Origin: an uncultured Mycoplasmatota bacterium
GTDB taxonomy: Bacteria; Bacillota_I; Bacilli_A; Mycoplasmatales; Mycoplasmoidaceae
DNA length: 64,000 nucleotides
Assembly (NCBI GenBank): GCA_949527715.1
Contig: CATEWF010000001.1
Location: 1-64,000 of the forward strand
Direction of reading: 5' to 3'
The position numbers were made by a program, and so were the translations under genes. Below are positions 49,276-57,865 of this stretch, piece after piece; the stretch's first letter is position 1; the number at the start of each line of letters is the position of its first letter. Below the pieces are notes generated by a model. The model made no database searches. It worked only from the letters and a program-made list of their open reading frames with translations, and had not been told where the DNA came from.

Positions 49276-50934
49276 ATGAGTCGAATTAGTATTACAGATA
49301 GCAAAGGATTTCGTTATACAGTTGATGATACGAAATCTATTGGTAGTGGTGGAGAAGCCTGCATTTATTCGTTAAATAATGGTAATGTAGTTAAACTTTA
49401 TCATAACATTTCAGATGCAATTTCTCCTAAGAAAATAAATGAATTAACTGTACTTGATGACACTTTATTTGTAAAACCATTAATGCCAGTACATGGTGAT
49501 AAGAATGGCTATATAATGAAAGAATTAGATTTAAGCAAATATTACCCTATCTATTCGTTATATAGTTCATCATTTGTACTTAAAAATGGTTTTCCACGAG
49601 ATTATAAGAAAGTTATATCTGAAAAGTTAGTTAAAGCGGTTAAAAATGCCCACGACAATAATATTGTTATTGGAGATTTAAATCCATTCAATATTATGGT
49701 GAATAATCAATTGGATGTTAAGTTTATTGATGTTGATTCATATCAGACAATATCATATAAACATAATGATAAATTATTAGAAGATATACGTGATTATTAC
49801 TATAATGGAAAGGTATCAAAGGAAAGTGATTATTTTTCGTTATCAATCATAGTATTTTGTTTATTCACTGGTATTCATCCATATAAAGGAATACATAATG
49901 TATATAGGGATAAACTAAAAGATAGGGAAATAAATAACATATCACTTCTTAATGAAAAAGAAATCAATAATATAAAAGTACCTAAATTTTATGTCCCGAT
50001 TGATAATTCATTAAAGGATATGTTCTATCAATTGTATCAATTGAATAAACGTTTCCTTATCAATATGGAAGGAAAAACAATCGCTGATGTTAAGTTCGAT
50101 GCCATTGTTGCTTCAAATGAATTGCTCATTCGCAGTCTATTTAAAGGTAATATTTTAAATGTATGCTGTTCTAACAAGTTTATGGCAATATTCAATGATA
50201 AAGATACTCAACTTTATTCATTGGAAAGCAAAGGTATAATTGTAAGAATTGGAAATATTGACAAAAAATATCCTTTAATATTAACAGATAAGAATATATT
50301 CACAATATATAATAATCATTTATATCTATGTAATGTTAAAGAACAAAAATTTACTGCATTTAAATCATTAATGTTCAATAATGTTTATCTAATAAAACAA
50401 TATGAAAATATATTGGTAGTGATTACAAAAGATGATAAACGTTATACAATTTATCTTGATGAGATATTTGCCAATAACATAAGATATACAGTAGATGATG
50501 TTTATCATAAGACGTTTACCAAAGTGAACGGTTTGATACAACGGATAAATAACAGTTCTACAAATATATTTTATAATTCAAATGGTAAGTTGATGCAGAA
50601 TATGATACCTGAAAAGGTAGTAGATATTATACAAAATCGTAATACTGGTATTTATACTGTTATTGAGAATAATAATGTAATTCATAAACTATTCTATATT
50701 AATCAGTATGGAAACATGAAGACTAAATCATTGACTGAAATGTACCCATTTACATCTAATGATAAGTTTGTAATTCTATATTGTGATGATAAATTACATT
50801 TCCTTGATAAAGAAACCTTAAATGAAGTAGTATCTTTTGAAGCCAATGGATTGGATAATTGTCAAATAATGTCAACACAATCTGGCATTGTAACATTTAA
50901 TAATAGTGAATGTCAGATTTTAAATACTAAATAA
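49276..50934 (+). CDS. Protein kinase with C-terminal propeller-like domain
   Basis: 552 residues from ATG 49276. Kinase features in order: glycine loop IGSGGEACIY (22-31), VVK (K40), IGDLNPFNIMV (D134, N139) for the catalytic loop and FIDVDSYQ (D152) for the metal-binding Asp. This is the atypical YegI-like set rather than classical HRD/DFG. Residues 290-552 show repeated NKFMAIFND, DKNIFTIYNN and NHLYLCN strands, likely a beta-propeller. In bacteria, YegI-type kinases pair with TerY-type vWA proteins; such a vWA gene lies at 53830. Confidence 0.8.
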   Translation: MSRISITDSKGFRYTVDDTKSIGSGGEACIYSLNNGNVVKLYHNISDAISPKKINELTVLDDTLFVKPLMPVHGDKNGYIMKELDLSKYYPIYSLYSSSFVLKNGFPRDYKKVISEKLVKAVKNAHDNNIVIGDLNPFNIMVNNQLDVKFIDVDSYQTISYKHNDKLLEDIRDYYYNGKVSKESDYFSLSIIVFCLFTGIHPYKGIHNVYRDKLKDREINNISLLNEKEINNIKVPKFYVPIDNSLKDMFYQLYQLNKRFLINMEGKTIADVKFDAIVASNELLIRSLFKGNILNVCCSNKFMAIFNDKDTQLYSLESKGIIVRIGNIDKKYPLILTDKNIFTIYNNHLYLCNVKEQKFTAFKSLMFNNVYLIKQYENILVVITKDDKRYTIYLDEIFANNIRYTVDDVYHKTFTKVNGLIQRINNSSTNIFYNSNGKLMQNMIPEKVVDIIQNRNTGIYTVIENNNVIHKLFYINQYGNMKTKSLTEMYPFTSNDKFVILYCDDKLHFLDKETLNEVVSFEANGLDNCQIMSTQSGIVTFNNSECQILNTK

Positions 50935-50936
50935 AT

Positions 50937-50969
50937 TTTGTTTTATCAAAAATAAAACGTATATTTGAA
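50937..50969 (+). promoter_or_regulatory. Bacteroidetes-type promoter, weaker
   Basis: TTTG 50937-50940 and TATATTTG 50960-50967 (19-base gap); TTAAC not present. Precedes ssb. Confidence 0.5.
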
Positions 50970-51017
50970 AAGTAATAAAAAAAAAATATTGTTTAACAGA
51001 ATAAAAATTTTTGGATA

Positions 51018-51509
51018 ATGAGAAAATTAACACTTATCGGAAGAATCGTTGCAGATGCCGAAAAACAAGTAACAAGTAATGGTCGTGAATATCTTACATT
51101 CAGACTGGCTAATAATGAATTTGCTGACCCAAAAGACTCTGATGGAAAACAGACCCCTTATTGGTTTAGAGTAACTTCTTGGGAGGCAAAACATATTAAT
51201 CTAACTAAGTATTTGACTAAGGGAAAGCCTGTAATCGTTATTGGTGATTATAAGGATAGTATCTACGAAAGTAAGAATACAGGTAAATGGGAAATCAGTC
51301 GAGATATTATCGCTGATAGCATCAACTTTGTTGAGGGTTCTGCAAGTAATAATGGAACACAACCAACGACTACTACACAGAAGAATGATGCAGCACCTGT
51401 TAATACGACAAAGACTACAATCCCACAAGTAACTTCTACACCAGTTACTCCACAGGTTATTATGACAAACACATCTAATAGTAATGACGATGATGAATTG
51501 CCATTCTAA
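51018..51509 (+). CDS. ssb: Single-stranded DNA-binding protein
   Basis: 163 residues. The OB fold (1-105) begins MRKLTLIGRIVADAEKQV, includes YWFRVTSWEAKH and GKPVIVIGDY, and is followed by a Thr/Pro/Asn-rich linker and the acidic tip DDDELPF, the host-like tail that recruits repair proteins. It coats single-stranded DNA in replication and repair. Base composition is somewhat less AT-rich than neighbours. Confidence 0.92.
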   Translation: MRKLTLIGRIVADAEKQVTSNGREYLTFRLANNEFADPKDSDGKQTPYWFRVTSWEAKHINLTKYLTKGKPVIVIGDYKDSIYESKNTGKWEISRDIIADSINFVEGSASNNGTQPTTTTQKNDAAPVNTTKTTIPQVTSTPVTPQVIMTNTSNSNDDDELPF

Positions 51510-51521
51510 TATAAAAACTAT

Positions 51522-51644
51522 ATGATTAATAGTATGAAAAATAAGAAAATGATTTCTTTCAATTGGGAAACTAAGGAAATACGTAATGCAGAACGTATTG
51601 GTGCTATGTATTGTTTTAAACGTTGTGATGTAAATCAGAATTAA
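51522..51644 (+). CDS. 40-residue hypothetical protein
   Basis: ATG 51522, 12 bases after ssb, before a terminator. FNWETKEIRNAERIGAMY has the balanced composition of real protein. Function unknown. Confidence 0.5.
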   Translation: MINSMKNKKMISFNWETKEIRNAERIGAMYCFKRCDVNQN

Positions 51645-51673
51645 TTTTGTAGCCGATTGAAATTAAGTGTGTT

Positions 51674-51710
51674 AAAAGGAATAACTCTTTCGTTATTCCT
51701 TTTATATTTT
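51674..51710 (+). terminator. Rho-independent terminator
   Basis: AAAAGGAATAAC (51674-51685) pairs with GTTATTCCTTTT (51692-51703), then ATATTTT. Ends the ssb unit. Confidence 0.85.
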
Positions 51711-51721
51711 ATTAGTTTAAT

Positions 51722-51768
51722 TTAACACAAAATATTTGGTTATATAAAATTTTTGTAGTAACTTTGTA
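51722..51768 (+). promoter_or_regulatory. Bacteroidetes-type promoter
   Basis: TTAAC 51722-51726, TTTG 51735-51738, TAACTTTG 51759-51766. Confidence 0.75.
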
Positions 51769-51790
51769 TTATAAAATAAAAGAAGACAGT

Positions 51791-52234
51791 ATGGTAGAAA
51801 AAGATTACACATATTTGTTTGATATACTTGTAAATGGTAAATCAAATACAAAAGTTAGTGATGATAAACGAAATCACATTAAAATGGCAATTACAGAAAT
51901 GAATAATTGGTATGATTTATTCATTAAACGTATTGAAGAAGAAAAAGATAAAAAGCAATTTATGCGAAATATGGGAGATAAACCTATTTCTAATATAACG
52001 GATATTCAATTTGAAGAAGATAAATTCTTTAAAGATGATAATGAAATTAAACAATTAATTGTTTATCATTGGTTTGCTTATCTATTGCGTTATAGATTGC
52101 CGAGATTTCCTGATGGTAAAACACTTAGAGCAAATAGAAAAAAGTTGCTTAAAGAACTAAGTGATGGAAAAATGACAACTACAAAAACAATTGAAATGCT
52201 GAATTCAATATATAGTCAATTAAAAAATATTTAA
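51791..52234 (+). CDS. Hypothetical protein
   Basis: 147 residues from ATG 51791; the upstream TTG is in the promoter. Helical, charged, basic C-terminus. LLRYRLPRFPDGKTLRANRK is the most distinctive part. Unknown function. Confidence 0.65.
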   Translation: MVEKDYTYLFDILVNGKSNTKVSDDKRNHIKMAITEMNNWYDLFIKRIEEEKDKKQFMRNMGDKPISNITDIQFEEDKFFKDDNEIKQLIVYHWFAYLLRYRLPRFPDGKTLRANRKKLLKELSDGKMTTTKTIEMLNSIYSQLKNI

Positions 52235-52245
52235 TACATTTGTAT

Positions 52246-52659
52246 ATGAAAGAAATTATTAAAGGAACAAAAGAACAACGCATTAATCGAATGACAAGAA
52301 TGGCACTTGAGTGGCAAGATGATGCAAGAACACCAAGTCAGTTAAAAAATAGTTCTTACTATTTTAGAAAATACCATATCGGTCCTTATAAGGTTGATTT
52401 TTTTGATGACATCAAGACAGCCAATATTAACCGAGAGTGGGTACTAAATAAGATGCAAATATGTTCTGAACATAAAAGACTTCTTAAACATAAATTGATA
52501 CAACGTAAGTTAAATGAAGTTCAGCAGCCTACATTGTTTGATGAAATTAATAAAGAAGAAAATGTAGAAGTCGTTTCAAATAGTCTTGAAAAATACAATG
52601 ATTTAGAGTTAATAGATGAATTGAAAAGACGTGAGTATATGGTTTTTAAAAAGTGTTAA
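52246..52659 (+). CDS. Hypothetical protein
   Basis: 137 residues from ATG 52246. Basic helical N-terminus (GTKEQRINRMTRMALEWQDD), later QPTLFDEINKEENVEVV. The QxxLF stretch resembles clamp-binding motifs of replication proteins (weak inference). Confidence 0.6.
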   Translation: MKEIIKGTKEQRINRMTRMALEWQDDARTPSQLKNSSYYFRKYHIGPYKVDFFDDIKTANINREWVLNKMQICSEHKRLLKHKLIQRKLNEVQQPTLFDEINKEENVEVVSNSLEKYNDLELIDELKRREYMVFKKC

Positions 52660-52677
52660 AAATATAATAACAATTTT

Positions 52678-52724
52678 TTAACATTAAAAATTTGGTTATG
52701 TAGAAAATTTTCCATACCTTTGTA
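52678..52724 (+). promoter_or_regulatory. Bacteroidetes-type promoter
   Basis: TTAAC 52678-52682, TTTG 52691-52694, TACCTTTG 52715-52722. Drives the nicotinamidase-like and vWA genes. Confidence 0.8.
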
Positions 52725-52777
52725 TTGTAATTAAAAAGAAGAAAATAAATAGTATTAACAATTAAAAAAGAGAAATT

Positions 52778-53560
52778 ATGACAAACGCAATGTTGATTGT
52801 AGACATGCAGAATGATTTTGTCTGCACAAATGGCACACTTTCAGTTCCAGGTGCCGAAGAAGATGCAAAAAGAACAGCTGATTTTATTAAAAAAAATGCT
52901 CGAAACATTTATCATATTTCAGCAACTCTTGATAGTCATCACCCTATTCATATAGCAAATGCTATTTTTTGGAAAGATGCAAATGGTAATCATCCTTCAC
53001 CATTTACTACCATTACTGCACAGGATATTAAGGATGGAAAATGGCAAACAGCATTTAATCCTCAGTGGGCTGTACATTATGTTGAGGAACTTGAGAAAAA
53101 AGGGAAAATTCTTACTATATGGACTGATCATTGCATTATTGGAAGTGAAGGATGGGCTTTGTATAAAGATATTGCTAATGCATTGATCGATTGGGAAAAG
53201 GAAACTTCACGTCCTTATCATCTTGAGTTTAAGGGAAGCAATTGGTATACTGAACATTATAGTATCTTTAAGGGTGAAGTAGAAGTTCCTAATTGTCCTG
53301 AGACACAGTTGAATCAGAATCTTATTAATATTCTTAATAAATTTGACCGAATATTTCTTTTGGGTGAAGCATCCTCAGTATGTGTAAAAAATTCACTTAA
53401 CGACCTTAACAACTATGCTCCTGACCTTGTAAGCAAGTTGGTTATTCTCGAAGACTGTATGTCACCTATCGGTCCTTGGGATATTAATACTGATGCCGTT
53501 TATCAGAAAGCAGTATCTTTGGGTGCAAAGATTATGAAATCAACAGATGTTACATTTTAA
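52778..53560 (+). CDS. Nicotinamidase-like cysteine hydrolase
   Basis: 260 residues of the isochorismatase-like fold. D9 in LIVDMQNDFV, K152 in EFKGSNWYTEH and C202 in GEASSVCVKNSLNDL form the Asp-Lys-Cys triad. D52 and H54 (TLDSHHPIHIA) and H118 (TDHCIIG) match the metal site of nicotinamidases. Nicotinamidase turns nicotinamide into nicotinate, the entry to NAD+ salvage via NadD. The family also has other amidases, so the substrate is inferred from the metal site. Length is above the usual 180-220 because of an insert near 120-160. Confidence 0.8.
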   Translation: MTNAMLIVDMQNDFVCTNGTLSVPGAEEDAKRTADFIKKNARNIYHISATLDSHHPIHIANAIFWKDANGNHPSPFTTITAQDIKDGKWQTAFNPQWAVHYVEELEKKGKILTIWTDHCIIGSEGWALYKDIANALIDWEKETSRPYHLEFKGSNWYTEHYSIFKGEVEVPNCPETQLNQNLINILNKFDRIFLLGEASSVCVKNSLNDLNNYAPDLVSKLVILEDCMSPIGPWDINTDAVYQKAVSLGAKIMKSTDVTF

Positions 53561-53566
53561 CTTAAA

Positions 53567-53830
53567 ATGAGTGCTAAATGTATAAATAAAAATACTTGTA
53601 TATTATTAATACATTTTCCAGTTTCTTTATTGCCAGTAGAACAAATGGTAGATTTTACAGAAGATTTACATCGTTATTGTGATGATACTGTATTTCCATT
53701 TGTAATCGCTGACAATGTTGAGAAAGTTGAAATCGAATTTATTAATAATGAAACTCTTTCAGAAAAAGAAAGAGAAAAGTTAAATACAACAATAGAGAAT
53801 TTATTAACAAAAAATAAAAATAAAGAGTAA
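53567..53830 (+). CDS. Hypothetical protein
   Basis: 87 residues. A strand-helix start (CILLIHFPVSLLPVEQMVDF), acidic middle and Lys-rich end. Its last base is the first base of the vWA start codon (TAATGG), so the two are coupled. Unknown function. Confidence 0.6.
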   Translation: MSAKCINKNTCILLIHFPVSLLPVEQMVDFTEDLHRYCDDTVFPFVIADNVEKVEIEFINNETLSEKEREKLNTTIENLLTKNKNKE

Positions 53831-54519
53831 TGGACGAATTTAATTTTATGTCAAGTATGGGATTGAATTTTACTAACTTTAATCCCGAAAATATTCAGGT
53901 ATCGGAAACAATTAATGTAACTTTTGTAATTGATAAGTCTGGTTCAGTTAATAATTATGTTGATGACCTTAACAATATTCTGAACGAGTTTTTGCACGAA
54001 CTTCAAAGGTCACATGTTGCTGACCGCGTAATGGTTTCGGTAGTTGAATTTAATGAGAACATTGATGTTGTTTCAGCCTTCCACCCTATTGCAGATGTTA
54101 AGGATTTTGAGATTAAGCCTGGTGGTATGACCAATCTTTATGGTGCAACGCTTTCTGCTCTTGAAAATGCAATTGCCTATAAGGAAGAACAGGAGAATAA
54201 TGGTTTGACTTCTAAATCTCTTGTATTCATTATTACTGACGGTATGGATAATATGAATGCAACTAATGCTTCTAATATCGCACAGAAACTGCGTGAGATT
54301 TATTCAAACGAAATGAATAGTTTCTCTTTCTCAGTTATTATGTTCGGTCTTGGTAATGAAGCAGATTTTGATAGTGCCCGTAATGCAATGGGTATCAAAC
54401 CTGAAATGCTTGCTAAGTTGGGTACTACTGCAAAGGAACTTCGTAAGATGGTTGGCTTTATTTCTTCTTCAGTTTCTTCAAGTGCCGCTGGTAATAGTAT
54501 CAGTGCAGTCACTTTCTAA
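53830..54519 (+). CDS. von Willebrand factor A (TerY-like) protein
   Basis: 229 residues, a single vWA domain with a complete metal site: D35, S37, S39 in VIDKSGS, T101 in GGMTNLYGA and D137 in ITDGMDN. It binds a divalent metal and, through it, partner proteins. Size and layout match TerY-like proteins. Codons are less AT-rich than neighbours, as in ssb. The kinase at 49276 could be its partner (inference). Confidence 0.85.
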   Translation: MDEFNFMSSMGLNFTNFNPENIQVSETINVTFVIDKSGSVNNYVDDLNNILNEFLHELQRSHVADRVMVSVVEFNENIDVVSAFHPIADVKDFEIKPGGMTNLYGATLSALENAIAYKEEQENNGLTSKSLVFIITDGMDNMNATNASNIAQKLREIYSNEMNSFSFSVIMFGLGNEADFDSARNAMGIKPEMLAKLGTTAKELRKMVGFISSSVSSSAAGNSISAVTF

Positions 54520-54549
54520 GAAATGACAATATATTTTCTTAGTTTTCAT

Positions 54550-54582
54550 AAATCTACTCATTGTTTAATGGGTAGATTTTTG
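54550..54582 (+). terminator. Rho-independent terminator
   Basis: AAATCTACTCAT (54550-54561) pairs with ATGGGTAGATTT (54568-54579) with one T-G pair, then TTGC. Separates the vWA gene from the polyvalent protein. Confidence 0.75.
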
Positions 54583-54623
54583 CTATTTATAACTACTTAT
54601 AAATATAGAATTTTTTAATAGAA

Positions 54624-57326
54624 ATGAAGTTATTTTGTGATTTAAATAAAAAGACTATTGTCATATCAGATAAGCAACAAAAAATAATAAATGAAACGAT
54701 TGCTTATCACGGTTCAAAAGCAAATTTTGAAGAATTTAATATTGCGTACATTGGTTATGGTACTGGTGCGCAAGAGTTTGGCGAAGGTATATATCTTACA
54801 TTCGATAAAGAAACTGCTTATAGTTATGGTGGAACTGTCTATACAGTAGAAATACCAGACATCAATGATGGAAATTATATCTATTACGATAGACCTGTAT
54901 CAGGAGAGATTTTTCCTTCAATTGTTGATGGCATTATTGCAGATTTAAAATATCAGTATCCTGATGAATATGAAACAGAAGAAAGTATTAAAGAAATTAG
55001 AAATGAATTATATGAGATATTAAATCCTTCGGAAGGAAGGTATCTTATGTATAATATACATAGATATGTAGATGACCCAGTAGTCATACCTAAAATATTA
55101 AAAAGGGCTGGTGTTACAGGGTTTATATATAATAATGGTAAAGTAACTAATGTCGTAATGTTTTCTTCAAAAGATGTTAAAATACTTAATAAAGAACATA
55201 TAGAAGAAAATAAACATTATAATGAAGACTATTTCAATCCATCTGAATTATTATCTGAAAGTAAAACATATTATGCTAATATGGATGAAAAATTGATAAT
55301 TAAAGATGGAAGAACTGCAATAAAAACTACACCGACACAATTAGAGGATAAGATAAAAGAAATTTGGAAACTTAATAAAGAAGATGAATATACTAAACTT
55401 AAATATGCACTTCATCAATTAATGGCATATCCAAAAGGTAAAAAAGGCTTGGAACAATATGCAAAAGATATTTCAAAAATAAAGTTTGATGGTGAAAATT
55501 TTGAAATAATTGGCGATATAAGGACAAATAATAATGGTATATCTTATATTATTGCTGAGTCTGGCGGTGATTGGGAAATTCCTTTGTTAGTCTTTATCTA
55601 TTTTGATGGAAAACATATCAGAGGATATATACCCACATATGGTAATTGTTTTGACCAAGATAAGAAAACGGCATTTGGTAACGGAGATGACTTAGATTAT
55701 GAGTTTATTAAAAATGAATTTAAAGATGAAAAAGCAAGCCCTTATGATATAAAAAATCATTTGAAATTTAATATTGATGCTTGTATTAAAGATTTTAATA
55801 AACATATTAAAGTTACTAAAGGTAAATTAAAAGAAAGCAGAAATATCATTACAGAATGTACATTTAGAGATTTATTGATTGAAGCCGCAACAATACAAGA
55901 TATATATTCAAAATACTATTCAGATATACCAGAAGATGAATTTCAACAGATAATTCAATCTGACCCTACGTGGCGAGAAGATAAACCAGATAAAATGGGA
56001 AAGTATGGTAAATGGTTGCTTAATTTATATAAACAAAATAAATTAAAAAATGAAGATTTATATAAAGCAAAAGATTATTTATCTTATTTTGTTAAATATT
56101 ATAATAAAGTATCTGAAAAAGATATTAATAAAATAAGTGATTTACCTTCTTTATATAATATAATTCAACAATTCAAAGAAGCATCTGATAACGGAGAAGA
56201 AATTGCTACCTCTAAATCTGATGAAGTACGAAAGATTAAGAAAGATGCCGAAAAGTTTTATGAAGATGATACTTGGTTAGTTGTAATTCCACATACACAA
56301 GAAGCATCTTGTTATTACGGAAAGAATACCCAATGGTGTACTGCTGCTACTGATAGTTATAATATGTTTCATCAATATTATAAAGATGGTTTACTTTATA
56401 TTAATATAAATAAGAAAACGAACCATAAATATCAGTTCCATTTTGAAGATGCACAATTTATGGATGAACGAGACCAATTTATTAATACACCCATTGCAAA
56501 ATCTATTGGTTTAACTAGTGGTTTACTACAAGCATATATATCTAAATATGGTGGTAGGGCAGCAATAGCATTGACTTGTACAGTTGATTGGGATGCAGAC
56601 GAACCAATAGAAGGTGATGACCCATTTTATGTATATGTAGATTATGATGGCTATTATCATATAGTTCAAGTAAATGGTATAAATGTTATGCCGTGTAAAG
56701 GCTTAACAACTGATAGTCTAACTTATGATAATGATGTAAGATATTTAGGTAATGGCATTTTCTATTATCACGACTATGAGGAAAACGAATATTATGATGA
56801 AGAAACTGATGAGTATTATATTGATGGAGAATATTCTGTTAGTGATGATTGGATAATGTTTGATGCTAAAACACAAAAACGCATTAATCTATCTGAAAAT
56901 GTTGGAAGTATTACACCAATAAATGATAGTTATTTTCAATATAGAGAGAATAATATTTATCATGTATTATCTTTCTATAATATGCAAAAATGTTTTGAAA
57001 CCAAAGAATTAGTGCAATCAACAAAGTATTTTATGGAATCATACAGATACCGAAATCCTAATCGTAAATTTACTCAATATGATGATGACCTTATTGTATT
57101 AAGAAGTTATACTAAAGATGGTAGTCAAAATAAAATTTATAATATATATGAACAAAAATATATAATACCACCATTTAAAGACTGGTATGTAAGTATTGAA
57201 CTTGATGAAAATGGTTATGAATATATTGCATTCAGAGAATATAGTCCTGGTAATGGACATTCCAATTATTGTTTACTATTATCAGACGGAACATTAAGTC
57301 AAGTTTATGACAAAATTAATAAATGA
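54624..57326 (+). CDS. ADP-ribosyltransferase-type polyvalent protein
   Basis: 900 residues. Residues 25-190 are an ADP-ribosyltransferase-like domain: AYHGSKANFEEF (H29), GTGAQEFGEGIYLTF (Y57) and AYSYGG. This matches the ART domain of phage and plasmid polyvalent proteins, which transfers ADP-ribose from NAD+ to a target. A second domain (about 300-400) has ESGGDWEIPLLVF and GYIPTYGN. A third (about 545-640) has WLVVIPHTQEASCYYGKNTQWCTA and YQFHFEDAQFMDERDQF, a domain common in large phage proteins. The rest is acidic and strand-rich. Such proteins are often injected with phage DNA. TATAAATA lies 19 bases before the ATG, and a terminator separates it from the genes before. Confidence 0.8.
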   Translation: MKLFCDLNKKTIVISDKQQKIINETIAYHGSKANFEEFNIAYIGYGTGAQEFGEGIYLTFDKETAYSYGGTVYTVEIPDINDGNYIYYDRPVSGEIFPSIVDGIIADLKYQYPDEYETEESIKEIRNELYEILNPSEGRYLMYNIHRYVDDPVVIPKILKRAGVTGFIYNNGKVTNVVMFSSKDVKILNKEHIEENKHYNEDYFNPSELLSESKTYYANMDEKLIIKDGRTAIKTTPTQLEDKIKEIWKLNKEDEYTKLKYALHQLMAYPKGKKGLEQYAKDISKIKFDGENFEIIGDIRTNNNGISYIIAESGGDWEIPLLVFIYFDGKHIRGYIPTYGNCFDQDKKTAFGNGDDLDYEFIKNEFKDEKASPYDIKNHLKFNIDACIKDFNKHIKVTKGKLKESRNIITECTFRDLLIEAATIQDIYSKYYSDIPEDEFQQIIQSDPTWREDKPDKMGKYGKWLLNLYKQNKLKNEDLYKAKDYLSYFVKYYNKVSEKDINKISDLPSLYNIIQQFKEASDNGEEIATSKSDEVRKIKKDAEKFYEDDTWLVVIPHTQEASCYYGKNTQWCTAATDSYNMFHQYYKDGLLYININKKTNHKYQFHFEDAQFMDERDQFINTPIAKSIGLTSGLLQAYISKYGGRAAIALTCTVDWDADEPIEGDDPFYVYVDYDGYYHIVQVNGINVMPCKGLTTDSLTYDNDVRYLGNGIFYYHDYEENEYYDEETDEYYIDGEYSVSDDWIMFDAKTQKRINLSENVGSITPINDSYFQYRENNIYHVLSFYNMQKCFETKELVQSTKYFMESYRYRNPNRKFTQYDDDLIVLRSYTKDGSQNKIYNIYEQKYIIPPFKDWYVSIELDENGYEYIAFREYSPGNGHSNYCLLLSDGTLSQVYDKINK

Positions 57327-57811
57327 TAAATAAATATGTTTTTATGTTTAAAGAACTTATACAATTAATCAAGTGGCTTTTTAGTGGTAATCCAAATGAT
57401 TACGAAGGACTTGAGTTAGTCCAAATGAAATATTTCCCATTTAAAAATTATTCTGCAATGTCTTGGTGTGGTAGAATAATTACTCGTGAACCAGATAAGA
57501 TAGACGATGTAACAATCAATCATGAAACTATACACCTTAAACAAGCACAATGTTATGGAACTTGGTTTTCATATTATCTTCGTTATTGTATCGAATGGTT
57601 AAAGGGAAATCCATTTACTAAGCCATTTAGGTCTGCTTATTATACAATACCTTATGAGGTTGAAGCATATGCTAACGAGAATGATTTTAATTATGCATTT
57701 GTATATAATCCCGATTTAATTAGATTAAAATATAATTTAAAAAATCGAAAGAAATTATTTAAGAGTTTCAAAACCCTTAGAGAGTGGAAACAATATATTA
57801 AAACTTTATAA
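57323..57811 (+). CDS. Putative HExxH metalloprotease-like protein
   Basis: 162 residues, start overlaps the upstream stop. HETIH at 67-71 is a zinc-protease signature; YEVEAYANE downstream could give the third ligand. MSWCGRIITREP and AYYTIP occur in a hypothetical family known to me from Bacteroides. An N-terminal hydrophobic stretch (about 8-20) may touch the membrane. Protease activity is inferred only. Confidence 0.7.
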   Translation: MINKYVFMFKELIQLIKWLFSGNPNDYEGLELVQMKYFPFKNYSAMSWCGRIITREPDKIDDVTINHETIHLKQAQCYGTWFSYYLRYCIEWLKGNPFTKPFRSAYYTIPYEVEAYANENDFNYAFVYNPDLIRLKYNLKNRKKLFKSFKTLREWKQYIKTL

Positions 57812-57814
57812 GAC

Positions 57815-57857
57815 AAAAGAGAGTAAGATTTGAGACTAGTCTTACTCTCTTTTTTTA
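57815..57857. terminator. Bidirectional terminator between convergent blocks
   Basis: AAAAGAGAGTAAGA (57815-57828) pairs with TCTTACTCTCTTTT (57840-57853), with a T run on the right and an A run on the left. It stops both the rightward block and the leftward nuclease gene. Confidence 0.9.
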
Positions 57858-57865
57858 TCATATTG

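Noticed and set aside
1002..54512. Minus-strand open frames opposite the rightward genes
   Set aside because: All lie fully inside plus-strand genes with promoters, starts and family matches; their translations are Ile/Phe-rich or low-complexity shadows.
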